Shown here one piece after another: positions 16,548 to 24,987 of a stretch of DNA of 64,000 nt. The translations under genes and the position numbers were made by a program. How positions within the stretch are numbered: the first letter of the stretch is position 1; every line of letters starts with the position of its first letter. This stretch comes from Yinghuangia aomiensis (GTDB lineage Bacteria > Actinomycetota > Actinomycetes > Streptomycetales > Streptomycetaceae), in the NCBI RefSeq assembly GCF_039542225.1, contig NZ_BAABHS010000024.1:1-64000 (forward strand), read 5' to 3'. The notes beneath the pieces were generated by a model. That model did no database searches and was not told where the DNA came from. It worked only from the letters and a program-made list of their open reading frames with translations.

Positions 16548-17702
16548 ATGCCCGCGTCCGCCACCGCCGCCGGCCAAGCCACCGGCACCGGCACCGGCAC
16601 CGACCACGCCACTGCCGCCGACGAAGCCCCCACCGCCGCCACCGCGGCCCCGCACCTCCCCGACGACCTCCTGCTGCGCTTCCACCGCGAGATGCTGCTC
16701 GTGCGGCGGTTCGAGGAGCGCGCCGCGCGGGCGTACACCGAGGCGAAGATCGGCGGTTACTGCCACCTCAACCTCGGCGAGGAAGCCACGGTCACCGGGC
16801 TGGTGTCCGCGCTGGAGCCGTCCGACTACCTGTTCACCAACTACCGCGAGCACGGGTACGCCCTCGCCCGCGGAATCGCGCCCGGCCGGGTCATGGCCGA
16901 GCTGTACGGCCGCACCGACGGCGTGTCCCGCGGCTGGGGCGGCTCGATGCACCTGTTCGACGCCGAAACGCGGCTGCTCGGCGGCTACGGCATCGTCGGC
17001 GGCCAACTGCCGCTCGCCACCGGCGCCGCGCTCGCCGTCGACTACCGCGGCGGCTCGGAAGCCGTGCTGTGCGTGCTCGGCGACGGGACGACCAACATCG
17101 GCGCGTTCCACGAGTCGCTGAACCTGGCCGCGCTGTGGCGCCTGCCCATCGTCTACGCCGTGGTCAACAACGGCCTCGGCATGGGGACGACGACCGCGAT
17201 GGCCTCCGCCGAACCGGACCTGTACAAACGCGCCGCGGCCTACCGCATGCCGTCGGCGCGCGTGGACGGCAACGATCCCGCCGCCGTGTACGAAGCGACC
17301 CGCGCCGCCTTGGCCGCCGCCCGCGACGGCCGCCCGTTCCTCCTGGAAACGGTGAGCGGGCGGCTGAAGGGCCACTCCGTCGTCGACCCGGCCAAGTACC
17401 GGTCCCGCGATGAGGCCGAGGCGCTGCGGGACGCGGATCCGCTCGTGTCGTACACGGCCCGGCTGCGCCTGCTGGGGCTGCTCGACGACGGGGCGGCCGA
17501 CGCCGCGGAGGCGGACGCCCGGGCCGCCGTCGCCGACGCGGCCGCGTTCGCCGAGGCGAGCCCGCATCCCGACATCACCACGCTCTTCGACTACACCTAC
17601 GCCACCCCGGTTCCGAACGACACGCGCCGCCTGCCCGGTCAACCGCTGTTCCCGGCAGCCGAGTTGCCGGTCACCGCGACGCCCGGAGGGTCCCCCGCAT
17701 GA
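16548..17702 (+). CDS. pdhA: Pyruvate dehydrogenase-type E1 component, alpha subunit
   Basis: Thiamine-diphosphate E1 alpha subunit of a 2-oxoacid dehydrogenase complex; with the beta subunit it decarboxylates the 2-oxoacid and transfers the acyl group to lipoyl-E2. 384 aa. Visible: KIGGYCHLNLGEEATVTGL, TNYREHGYALARG, GWGGSMHLFD, and the ThDP/Mg motif GDGTTNIGAFHESLNLAALWRLP ending in VVNN. The phosphorylation-loop region reads TVSGRLKGHSVVDPAKYRS. The RGFCHL-like and GGSMH blocks favour pyruvate over branched-chain 2-oxoacids, but acetoin or another 2-oxoacid is possible. The first 35 residues are Ala/Thr/Gly repeats without a homologous role. ATG 16548 has GGAG 8 nt upstream. Confidence 0.9.
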   Translation: MPASATAAGQATGTGTGTDHATAADEAPTAATAAPHLPDDLLLRFHREMLLVRRFEERAARAYTEAKIGGYCHLNLGEEATVTGLVSALEPSDYLFTNYREHGYALARGIAPGRVMAELYGRTDGVSRGWGGSMHLFDAETRLLGGYGIVGGQLPLATGAALAVDYRGGSEAVLCVLGDGTTNIGAFHESLNLAALWRLPIVYAVVNNGLGMGTTTAMASAEPDLYKRAAAYRMPSARVDGNDPAAVYEATRAALAAARDGRPFLLETVSGRLKGHSVVDPAKYRSRDEAEALRDADPLVSYTARLRLLGLLDDGAADAAEADARAAVADAAAFAEASPHPDITTLFDYTYATPVPNDTRRLPGQPLFPAAELPVTATPGGSPA

Positions 17703-18757
17703 CCGACGCACACACCGTCGAAGGCACCGGCCAACGCGCCGACTCGCGCACCGCCGCAGGGACGACCGTCAAGACCTACCGCGAAGCGCTCCGGGACACG
17801 CTGGCCGCCGAAATGCGGCGTGACGACCGCGTGTTCCTCATCGGCGAGGAGATCGGCGTCTTCGAAGGCTCCTACAAGATCACCGCGGGCCTGCTCGACG
17901 AGTTCGGCCCCAAGCGCGTGCGGGACACGCCCATCGCGGAGGAAGGCTTCACCGGTGCCGCGGTGGGCGCGGCGATGCTCGGGCTCCGCCCGGTCGTGGA
18001 GATCATGACGATCAACTTCTCGCTCCTCGCCCTGGACCAGATCGTCAACCACGCGGCGAAGATCTACGGCATGTTCGGCGGCCAGGCCCGCGCCCCGATG
18101 GTGATCCGCACGCCGGGCGGCGGCGGCCAGCAGCTCGGCGCGACGCACTCGCAGAACGTCGAGCTGTACTACTCCTTCGTGCCCGGCCTGAAAGTCGTCG
18201 CGCCGAGCAGCCCGGCGGATGCGAAAGCCCTGCTGCTGGCCGCGATCCGCGACGACGACCCGGTGCTGTTCCTGGAGAACCTCGCGCTCTACAACACCAA
18301 GGGCGAGGTCCCGGACGCCGACCTGCCCGCGGAGATCGGCCGCGCCGCGGTGACCCGGGCCGGCGCCGACATCACCGTCGTCGCCTACTCGCGTATGGCC
18401 GCTGTGGCGCTCCGGGTCGCGGCGGACCTGGCCGCGGCCGACGGGATCGACGTCGAGGTCGTCGACCTGCGCAGCCTGCGTCCGCTCGACCGCGAGACGG
18501 TCGTCGCGTCGGTGCGGAAGACGCACTGCGCCGTCGTCCTCGAAGACGACTGGCTGACGTACGGCATCGGCGCGGAGATCGCCGCGACCATCGCGGACGG
18601 CGCGTTCGACTGGCTCGACGCCCCGGTGCGTCGGGTCGCCATGGCCGAGGTGCCCCTGCCGTACGCGAAGTCCCTGGAGGCGGCGGCGCTGCCGTCCGCC
18701 GCCGACGTGGCCGCCGCGATCCGCGACACGCTCCGCGCGGTCGGCCGCCGCCGCTGA
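17699..18757 (+). CDS. pdhB: Pyruvate dehydrogenase-type E1 component, beta subunit
   Basis: 352 aa, start overlaps the pdhA stop as ATGA, so translation is coupled. Typical E1 beta: VFLIGEEIGVFEGSYKITAGL, RVRDTPIAEEGFTGAAVGAAMLGLRPVVEIMTINF, GATHSQNVELYYSFVPGLKVVAPS, VLFLENLALYN, and the C-terminal transketolase domain VVDLRSLRPLDRETVVASVRKT. TPIAEEGF contributes the catalytic Glu of the ThDP site. The residue pattern FEGSYKIT resembles mitochondrial-type PdhB. Confidence 0.9.
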   Translation: MTDAHTVEGTGQRADSRTAAGTTVKTYREALRDTLAAEMRRDDRVFLIGEEIGVFEGSYKITAGLLDEFGPKRVRDTPIAEEGFTGAAVGAAMLGLRPVVEIMTINFSLLALDQIVNHAAKIYGMFGGQARAPMVIRTPGGGGQQLGATHSQNVELYYSFVPGLKVVAPSSPADAKALLLAAIRDDDPVLFLENLALYNTKGEVPDADLPAEIGRAAVTRAGADITVVAYSRMAAVALRVAADLAAADGIDVEVVDLRSLRPLDRETVVASVRKTHCAVVLEDDWLTYGIGAEIAATIADGAFDWLDAPVRRVAMAEVPLPYAKSLEAAALPSAADVAAAIRDTLRAVGRRR

Positions 18758-18836
18758 CCAGGCCGCTCACCGTTCCCTCCCTGCCGGGGAACCGGGCCGC
18801 GCCGGCCCGTCCCCGCGTCCCAGAAAAGGCGGAACC

Positions 18837-20198
18837 ATGATCGACATCCGCATGCCGCGCCTCTCCGACACCATGGAGGACGGCGTGGTCGCCGCGTGGC
18901 TCAAGAAGCCGGGCGATGCGGTCGCCGAAGGCGACGTCCTGGTCGAGATCGAAACCGACAAGGCCGTCATGGAGTTCGAGTCCTACGAGGCGGGCATCCT
19001 CGCGGCGATCCTCGTCCCGGAGGGCGGCAACGCCCCGATCGGCGCGGTGATCGCGCGGTTGGACGACGGCTCGGGCGACGGCGGGGGCGACCACGGGGAC
19101 GAGCGCAGCGGCGCGGCTGCGGAGGGCCGCGGGTCAGCGGACGCCGACGAGCCGGAGAACGGGTCTCCGGGCGGGGGTGGCGGCGCTCGGGCGCGTGGTG
19201 CGGGGACCGCGCCCCAGGCGGGCGGCGCGGCCTCCACCGCACCCTCGGGGGCCGTCGACGCCGACCCGCGCGGTGCCGCCGATGCGGCGCCGCCGGCCGC
19301 GGAACGCCGGTTCGCCACCCCCTTGGTCCGGCGCCTGGCCCGGGAACGCGGCGTCGACCTCGCGTCCGTCCCGGGCTCGGGGCCGGGCGGACGCATTGTC
19401 CGGCGGGATCTGGAGGATGCGTCGGCCCGTCCGCCCGCGGTCCGGGCGGCGGAGGCCTCGGCCCCCTCCCCCACCGGCCACGCCACAGCCGACGAGCGCG
19501 AGCCCACCGCTGTGCCCTTCGACGCGGTCCGCCGGACGACGAGCCGCCGTCTCACCGAAAGCAGCACCACCACACCGCAGTTCAGCGTCACCTCGGCGGC
19601 CGACGTCGACGGACTCCTCGCACTGCGCCAACGCCTCAACGCCGCGCTTGCGGCCTCCGACGCGCCGACGGTCAGCGTCAACGACCTCGTGGTCCGCGCG
19701 TGCGCGCTGGCGCTCCGGGCGCACCCGGGCGTCAACGCGTCGTACTCCCCCGAAGGCCAGGGAGCGACGCTGCTGCACGGCCGGGTCCACATCGGCATCG
19801 CCGTCGCGGCGCCCGGCGGCCTGGTCGTCCCGGTGATCCGGGACGCGGACCGCGCCCCGGTCTCCCGGATCGCCGCCGAGGCCCGCCGCCTGGCCGCGCG
19901 TGCCCACGAACGCAAACTCGGGGCCGAGGACTTCGCCGCCGGGACGTTCACCGTCAGCAACCTGGGCATGTACGGCGTCGAGCACTTCACCGCGATCGTC
20001 AACCCGCCGCAGGGCGCCGTCCTCGCCGTCGGCGCGGCCACCCCCGAACCCGCCGTCGTCGACGGCACGGTGGCCGTGCGCCAGCGCATGCGGTGCACGC
20101 TGTCCGCCGACCACCGCATCATCGACGGCGCCCTCGCCGCGGAGTTCCTCGCGACCCTCACCGCGCTCCTGGAGAACCCGCTGCGGATCGTCGCGTAG
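18837..20198 (+). CDS. pdhC: Dihydrolipoyl acyltransferase (E2)
   Basis: 453 aa. One lipoyl domain at 1-75 with the lipoylated Lys42 in ETDKAVMEFES; a long Gly/Ala/Glu-rich linker; peripheral subunit-binding domain at about 158-193 (TPLVRRLARERGVDLASVPGSG); catalytic acyltransferase domain from about 215 with NDLVVRACALALRAHPGVNA and the active-site block DHRIIDGA (His426). It transfers the acyl group from lipoate to CoA. The E3 (dihydrolipoamide dehydrogenase) gene is not in the cluster, so E3 must be supplied from elsewhere. It begins about 80 bp after pdhB, past a short GC hairpin. Confidence 0.92.
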   Translation: MIDIRMPRLSDTMEDGVVAAWLKKPGDAVAEGDVLVEIETDKAVMEFESYEAGILAAILVPEGGNAPIGAVIARLDDGSGDGGGDHGDERSGAAAEGRGSADADEPENGSPGGGGGARARGAGTAPQAGGAASTAPSGAVDADPRGAADAAPPAAERRFATPLVRRLARERGVDLASVPGSGPGGRIVRRDLEDASARPPAVRAAEASAPSPTGHATADEREPTAVPFDAVRRTTSRRLTESSTTTPQFSVTSAADVDGLLALRQRLNAALAASDAPTVSVNDLVVRACALALRAHPGVNASYSPEGQGATLLHGRVHIGIAVAAPGGLVVPVIRDADRAPVSRIAAEARRLAARAHERKLGAEDFAAGTFTVSNLGMYGVEHFTAIVNPPQGAVLAVGAATPEPAVVDGTVAVRQRMRCTLSADHRIIDGALAAEFLATLTALLENPLRIVA

Positions 20199-20306
20199 CA
20201 GGGGCGTCAAGATCCCGCCAAGAGCCGCTGCACAGGGACGCCCGGCGGGCATGTGTCACCTACGTTGCCGAGCAACACAGCAGGCGACACCCCCGAAGGA
20301 GATGCC

Positions 20307-20453
20307 GTGACTCCTACCGATGCCCCCGCGCCGCGCCATGGCGACCCCGACGATCGCCGGGCGACGGCGATCGTCGGGCCCGGCGTCGTCCTGGTCATTC
20401 GGCTCACCGCGGCACTCGGGCTGATCGCCCTGTGCCTGCTGTTGCTCACGTGA
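20307..20453 (+). CDS. Small single-pass membrane protein
   Basis: 48 aa with a soluble Pro/Asp-rich start and one C-terminal helix (IVGPGVVLVIRLTAALGLIALCLLLLT). GTG 20307 has AAGGAG 6 nt upstream, which is the main evidence that it is expressed. Unknown function. Confidence 0.6.
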   Translation: MTPTDAPAPRHGDPDDRRATAIVGPGVVLVIRLTAALGLIALCLLLLT

Positions 20454-20505
20454 CCGCGGAGGTCGCCCCGGCACGAGAACACCCGCCCGGCAGCGGAACC
20501 GACCG

Positions 20506-20542
20506 CGGCCCCGGCGGGCGGCACAGCCGCCCGCCGGGGCCG
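20506..20542. terminator. Bidirectional hairpin between convergent genes
   Basis: A perfect 16-bp stem (arms 20506-20521 and 20527-20542) with a 5-nt CACAG loop sits between the stops of the small membrane protein (+) and the DUF4097 gene (-). Confidence 0.85.
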
Positions 20543-20557
20543 TATCGGCCGCAGGTG

Positions 20558-21232
20558 TCAGAGGCCGCGGGCCGTGATGTCGCCTTGCATGGTGGTCGCC
20601 TGGATCGCCAGCACGGCGTCGGCGCCATCGGTGTTCTTCAGTGAGTTGCGGATACGGCCTTGGGTGGTGCCGGCGTCCAGCGCGGCCGAGACGCCGGGGG
20701 CGGCGGCGATCGCGATGTCGCCGGAGAGGGTCCGCAGGACGACCGCCCCGCCGACGGCTTCGGCGATGTCGATGCCGCCCCGCTGGGTGCTCACGTCGGC
20801 GGATCCGCCGAGGCGTCCGACGACGACGTCGCCGTCCAGGACGGCGAGCCGGGCGCTTGCCGCCTCGTCGATCTTGACCGTGCCCAGGCCGCCGTCCACG
20901 ACGACGTCGCCGAGGCGTCCGACGCCGCGGAACTCGGCGCCGCCCGCCTTCGCCTCGACCCCGGAGCCGGCCGGCACCTGCACGGTGACCTCGACGGACC
21001 CCGACGGCCCGAACAGCTTGTTCCTGGCGGGCGGTGCGCACACGATGCGCACGACGCCGTCGGCGAAGGCGACGTCGGTCTCCTCCGCGGCCTTCACATC
21101 GCGGCTCTTCGCCGCGTTGGACGGCAGCACCTCGACGGTGGTGTCGGCCCGGTCGGCGGCGATGACCTGGATGCGGCCGGCGGGGATGTCGAGGACGACC
21201 GAGACGGCGGCGGGGGTGGCGAACTTCTGCAT
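20558..21232 (-). CDS. DUF4097 beta-strand repeat protein
   Basis: 224 aa, no signal peptide. The product is a right-handed beta-helix-like run of short strands (GVEAKAGGAEFRGVGRLGDVVVDGGLGTVKIDEAASARLAVLDG and so on, ending IRNSLKNTDGADAVLAIQATTMQGDITARGL) typical of streptomycete DUF4097 proteins. The biochemical role is unknown. ATG 21232 has AAGGAG upstream. It is divergent from an HTH regulator, an arrangement seen in relatives, and the shared upstream region contains several GTTGCA-type sites. Confidence 0.88.
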   Translation of the reverse strand: MQKFATPAAVSVVLDIPAGRIQVIAADRADTTVEVLPSNAAKSRDVKAAEETDVAFADGVVRIVCAPPARNKLFGPSGSVEVTVQVPAGSGVEAKAGGAEFRGVGRLGDVVVDGGLGTVKIDEAASARLAVLDGDVVVGRLGGSADVSTQRGGIDIAEAVGGAVVLRTLSGDIAIAAAPGVSAALDAGTTQGRIRNSLKNTDGADAVLAIQATTMQGDITARGL

Positions 21233-21370
21233 GGCGGGCTCCTTCGTCCGGTCCGGGGCGCTTCGTCGACCCGGTGTTTCCGATGGAGGAAACGCTACGT
21301 TGCGTTCATAGTCCCGGCAACACACTCATTGCGCTTGTGAAGCATAGCCGCAGCCCACAGCCCGTTAATC

Positions 21371-21425
21371 GTTGCAACCATCTGAAGTTCAATGCAACAA
21401 AACCTCGGGCATGCGTTGCAATGAA
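21371..21425. promoter_or_regulatory. GTTGCA-type operator cluster
   Basis: GTTGCAAC (21371-21378, a perfect palindrome), then TTCAATGCAAC (21388-21398) and GTTGCAATGAA (21415-21425), which are inverted copies matching at 10 of 11 positions. A related GTTGCGTTCA lies at 21299-21308 close to the DUF4097 start. A candidate binding array for the HTH protein encoded next to it. Confidence 0.55.
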
Positions 21426-21493
21426 TGAAGCTGAAGGCTACGCTCGGCATCGCCCGAGGACCCGGGATCCCCAGACCGCGCAGGAGGCCCGCA

Positions 21494-22237
21494 ATGCCGG
21501 GAGGCAGACTCACCCAGCAGGAGCGGCGGCAGATCGCCCTCGGCCTGGCCGACGGCCTCGCCTATGCGGAGATCGCCCGGCGGCTCGACCGCCCGACCTC
21601 GACGGTCACGCGCGAGGTGCTGCGCAACGGCGGCCCCGGCACGTACCGCGCGGACGTCGCGCACCGCGCGACCGAACGCCGCGCCCGGCGCGCCGGAGTC
21701 CCGGCACGCCGCGACGCGGCGACCCCGGCGCCGGCGCACGGCCGCGACGCCGAGGCGGTGCACGCGTACGAGGAGCTGTTCACCACCGTCCTCGTCGAAG
21801 CGGGCCTCCCGGTCATGACGGCCCGGGTGATGGTGTGCCTCTACCTCACCGACGAGGGCAGCCTCACCGCGTCGGAACTCGTCCACCGCCTCCAGGTCAG
21901 CCCGGCCTCCGTCTCCAAGGCCGTCGCGCTCCTCGAAGCCCAAGGCCTGGTGCGCCGGGAGCGCGACGAACGCCGCCGTGAACGCTACGTCGTCGACGAC
22001 GACGCCTGGTACCAGTCGATGATGGCCAGCGTCCGCGCGACCGCCCGGATGGTCGAGATCGCCCGGCAAGGCGCCGGTGTCCTCGGCACCCGCACCCCGG
22101 CCGGCACCCGGCTGGAGAACATCGCGCGCTTCTGCGACTTCGTCTCCGAGAGCATGGCCCGCGCCGCCGAGCAGGCCCGCGACGTCCTCGCCGCCAAGCC
22201 GGCGCCGCCCGAGCCGCGTACGGCGCGGTCACGCTGA
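21494..22237 (+). CDS. HTH regulator with IS30-like and MarR-like helix-turn-helix segments
   Basis: 247 aa. Two DNA-binding segments: an N-terminal HTH (RLTQQERRQIALGLADGLAYAEIARRLDRPTSTVTREV) of the kind that opens IS30 transposases and related regulators, then a GbsR/MarR-type winged helix (ARVMVCLYLTDEGSLTASELVHRLQVSPASVSKAVALLEAQGLVRRERDERRRERYVV). C-terminal helices probably dimerise. GGAGG 8 nt before ATG 21494. Divergent from DUF4097 and likely controls it and itself. Confidence 0.87.
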   Translation: MPGGRLTQQERRQIALGLADGLAYAEIARRLDRPTSTVTREVLRNGGPGTYRADVAHRATERRARRAGVPARRDAATPAPAHGRDAEAVHAYEELFTTVLVEAGLPVMTARVMVCLYLTDEGSLTASELVHRLQVSPASVSKAVALLEAQGLVRRERDERRRERYVVDDDAWYQSMMASVRATARMVEIARQGAGVLGTRTPAGTRLENIARFCDFVSESMARAAEQARDVLAAKPAPPEPRTARSR

Positions 22238-22260
22238 CGGCGACCCCGGCGGCAGCCGAC

Positions 22261-23085
22261 CTACCGCGGGTCCCCGTCCAAGGTGCGGACCGTCAGGCCG
22301 AATTCGGCGATCAGGTCGAGGCTGATGTGGGTGTGTCCGGTGTGGTCCGCCGGGCAGTCGCACAGGGCGAGGATGGCTTCCACCATCTCCTCCATCGATT
22401 CGACCTGGTCCGGGCGGACGATGTCGCCGACCAGGTCGCGGGCGCCCTCGCTCAGCACGGCGGCGCGGGGTTCGACGGTGTTGACGCGGACGCCGCAGCC
22501 GTGGAGTTCGGCGGCCAGGCCGTTGCTGACGCGGTTCAAGGCCGCCTTGGACGCGCCGTAGACGGTGGTGCCCGTGCCGGTGCCGCCGAGTCGGAACGGC
22601 GGCCCCGGCCAGTGCCGGGCGGTGCCGCTGGACACGTTGACGATCCAGCCCTCGCCGCGCGCCGTCATCGCGGGGATGACGGCCTGGGCCAGGTGCAGCG
22701 GGGCCACGCAGTTGAGTTCGTGCATCAGGCGCACGCGTTTGAGCGGATAGTCCGCCACAGTGCCGTAGAGCGCGACCGCGGCATTGTTGACCAGGACGTC
22801 GATCGGGCCGCCGAGCCCGGCCTCGGCTTCGGGGACAACCCGCTCCCGGTCCGCTTCGTCGGCCAAGTCCGCCTGGATCAACGTCACTCGGCCGCCGAAT
22901 CGGCGCAGCTCGTCCGCCGTGTCGCCGAGCGTTCCGGGGAGGTACGCGTCCGCCGCGTCGACGGTGCGGGCGACGATCGCGACGTCGGCGCCTTCGGCGG
23001 CGCAGCGCCGCGCGACGGCGGCTCCGATGCCGCGGCTCGCACCGGTGACCACGACGCGCTTGCCGTCCAATCGCTTGCTGCCCAT
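22261..23085 (-). CDS. Short-chain dehydrogenase/reductase
   Basis: 274 aa classical SDR: VVVTGASRGIGAAVARR (cofactor TGxxxGxG), NNAAVALYG, INVSS-type IVNVSSGTARHW, and YGASK catalytic Tyr/Lys. NAD(P)-dependent oxidation or reduction of an alcohol/ketone on a small substrate. The stop of the NTF2-fold gene upstream is 5 bp away, so the two are co-translated. Context suggests a step in degrading the island's substrate. Confidence 0.88.
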   Translation of the reverse strand: MGSKRLDGKRVVVTGASRGIGAAVARRCAAEGADVAIVARTVDAADAYLPGTLGDTADELRRFGGRVTLIQADLADEADRERVVPEAEAGLGGPIDVLVNNAAVALYGTVADYPLKRVRLMHELNCVAPLHLAQAVIPAMTARGEGWIVNVSSGTARHWPGPPFRLGGTGTGTTVYGASKAALNRVSNGLAAELHGCGVRVNTVEPRAAVLSEGARDLVGDIVRPDQVESMEEMVEAILALCDCPADHTGHTHISLDLIAEFGLTVRTLDGDPR

Positions 23086-23090
23086 GGGTG

Positions 23091-23573
23091 TCACCAGCTC
23101 CTCTGGCGGTCCGCCACGAAATCCACCTGGCGGAAGGGTGCCGACTCGATCGAGTCGAGGACGACCTCCTTGCGTCGGATCAGGTAGCCGGAGCCGGTCC
23201 GCGCCAAGGTGAGGCGGACGATCCCACTGGACAGGGTGCTCGGCCTCCGGTCCACGATCTGGGTGACGAAGAGGTAGGACTCCAGGTCGAGTTCGCCGTC
23301 GCGTTCGGCGGTGACGTGGATGTTCGCGGCATGGTGGCGCAGCGGGTACGGGCTGTGCCGGCGATGCTCCCGGGTCCACGCCATGGCGGCCTCGCGGCCG
23401 CGGCAGTCGGACCGGATGAACTCCTCGTGCGGATGCTGCCCGGTCTCGGTTCGCGAGCTGAGGTGGCAGTCGTCGGCGAGCAGGCCGGCGAGCTCGTCCA
23501 GCCGGCCTTCGTCGTAGGTGAACCACCAGCGGTGGACGAGCTGGTGCGCCGCAAAATGGTCGTGCGCAGTCAA
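23091..23573 (-). CDS. SnoaL_4/NTF2-like protein
   Basis: 160 aa: HQLVHRWWFTYDEGRLDELAGLLADDCHL, REAAMAWTREH, HHAANIHVTAERDGELDLESYLFVTQ and a terminal strand GYLIRRKEVVLDS. SnoaL_4 members in actinobacterial catabolic clusters include small dehydratases, isomerases and ring-hydroxylating dioxygenase beta-like proteins. Its catalytic Asp/His candidates are Asp36 and His79/His80 region, but no mechanism can be assigned. Paralogous in fold to the gene at 27410-27847. Confidence 0.8.
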   Translation of the reverse strand: MTAHDHFAAHQLVHRWWFTYDEGRLDELAGLLADDCHLSSRTETGQHPHEEFIRSDCRGREAAMAWTREHRRHSPYPLRHHAANIHVTAERDGELDLESYLFVTQIVDRRPSTLSSGIVRLTLARTGSGYLIRRKEVVLDSIESAPFRQVDFVADRQRSW

Positions 23574-23658
23574 GGGACACTCACTCCTGGTCGGCGTGCT
23601 GCAAAGGGACGGCTCGGCTGACGAGGCTCGGCTGACGGCGCGCGTCGGGCGGCGCTCG

Positions 23659-24708
23659 TCAGGCGGCGGGGCGGGCCCAGTCCTTGGCGGGGGTGATCGA
23701 GTAGGCGGCGATCAGCGCGCGGATGAAGTCCTGGTCGTGCAGCGGGTCCGACGGCTCGGGGACCTTGATCCCGCGGGTGCGCATGTCGGCCAGCAGGCGG
23801 TCGAAGACGATGTCGTGGGTGAGGTCGTCGGAGTGGTCCATGTTCTTCTTGACCTCGTCGAGGTCGCTGTAGACCTCGGCGTTCCAGTGCACGAGAAGCC
23901 GCATCTCGTCCGGACGGTAGCGGCGGATCACGTCGCCGTCCGTGGTGACCGCCCAGTCGTCGTGCTCGGCGTCGTAGCCGATGAGCGACCGGTGCTTCAG
24001 GCCGGGGGTGTCGCGCTCGTCCGGACGGCCGACCGGGTCGCCGCGGTGGAACATCGCCTCGTTCTGCACGACAACTCCCTTGTTCCACAAGGGGTGTTCG
24101 AGACGTTGCGGGTCACCGAGCGGTCCGTCGGGCCAGTACGTGAAGGTGCCGTTCTCCCCCAGGTACCACCACGTGATGACCTGCGCCATCTTCACCAGGT
24201 GCTCGGTGAAGAGGCCCGACCGGCCCATCACGTTCTGCAGCCACACCGGCGAGTTCTCGATGCGGATCCCGCGGAACGTGACCGCGTCGAGGTGCGAGTT
24301 CAGCCCGCTGCGGTGCGGGCCGCAGAAGTTGAACAGCATCATCGTGGGCCGCGCGTACTCGGCGCCGCCCCAGTAGTCCTTTGCCAGGCCGAGGAACCGG
24401 TCGTTGTAGAAGCAGTCGTGGAGCTCCGGGTAGTAGACGACGGAGTTCTCCGCGAAGAAGCCACGGAAGTGCGCGGAGGCGATGTCGTCGAGGGTGTAGT
24501 CGACCCGCTCGGCGGAGCCGCCGTTGGAGGTCGCGACCAGCTCCTCGACGGTGTCGAAGTGGTGGGCGCCGATCGTCGGCCACGGGCCGCGGTCCCGGAT
24601 CACGCCGAGCATCCGCGCGTGCTGGTCTTCGGTGTACAGGTCTTGCATCACCCGGGGCGGCGCCGCCGGCCGGAGCACGTCGTTGAGTCGCTGCACATCG
24701 GTGGTCAT
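23659..24708 (-). CDS. Putative Fe(II)/2-oxoglutarate-type oxygenase
   Basis: 349 aa, soluble. GLNSHLDAVTFRG offers an HxD facial pair and NEAMFHRGDPVG a distal His, followed by Arg in LKHRSLIGYD, an order compatible with the phytanoyl-CoA dioxygenase-like fold. Aromatic-rich strands VVYYPELHDCFYND and VITWWYLGENGTFTYWPDG line the middle. The family assignment is inference from motif order; an alternative is an uncharacterised non-enzymatic cupin-like protein. First gene of a leftward unit with the NTF2 and SDR genes; divergent from the acyl-CoA dehydrogenase pair. Confidence 0.5.
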   Translation of the reverse strand: MTTDVQRLNDVLRPAAPPRVMQDLYTEDQHARMLGVIRDRGPWPTIGAHHFDTVEELVATSNGGSAERVDYTLDDIASAHFRGFFAENSVVYYPELHDCFYNDRFLGLAKDYWGGAEYARPTMMLFNFCGPHRSGLNSHLDAVTFRGIRIENSPVWLQNVMGRSGLFTEHLVKMAQVITWWYLGENGTFTYWPDGPLGDPQRLEHPLWNKGVVVQNEAMFHRGDPVGRPDERDTPGLKHRSLIGYDAEHDDWAVTTDGDVIRRYRPDEMRLLVHWNAEVYSDLDEVKKNMDHSDDLTHDIVFDRLLADMRTRGIKVPEPSDPLHDQDFIRALIAAYSITPAKDWARPAA

Positions 24709-24898
24709 GCGGGTCTCCTCACGTCCTGGCGGCCGAGACCCCGCGTGCCGTCCTGGGGCAACGAGCGTGGTGTCGGGACCTACACCGCACAGGAATACAT
24801 GCCGTCGGGCACGACATCAATGGACGCGGCCGTTTTTTTGTATGCCATCCGCAAAATAGCGGCCGCAGGCTCCGCCCGGCAGCCCTCCGTCTTCGATC

Positions 24899-24927
24899 TT
24901 GAAGTCATGCATCTGTGCATGTATGAC
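24899..24927 (+). promoter_or_regulatory. Promoter with overlapping palindromic operator
   Basis: TTGAAG (24899-24904) and TATGAC (24922-24927) are spaced by exactly 17 bp. Across the spacer and -10 lies a 24-bp palindrome with arms GTCATGCAT (24904-24912) and ATGTATGAC (24919-24927), pairing at 8 of 9 positions. This would put a repressor dimer on the promoter of the acyl-CoA dehydrogenase pair. Confidence 0.6.
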
Positions 24928-24987
24928 TGGTCGGGTACGGCGCCGGAGCGCGAAGCACCTGCGCCCGGAGACGCCACGGAGGGCTCG

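Noticed and set aside
24795..24808. ATACATGCCGTCGG, resembling one arm of the 55505/59389 TetR operators
   Set aside because: One arm matches at 9 of 10 positions but the other only at about half, so a third regulon site linking the catabolic island is not supported enough to call.
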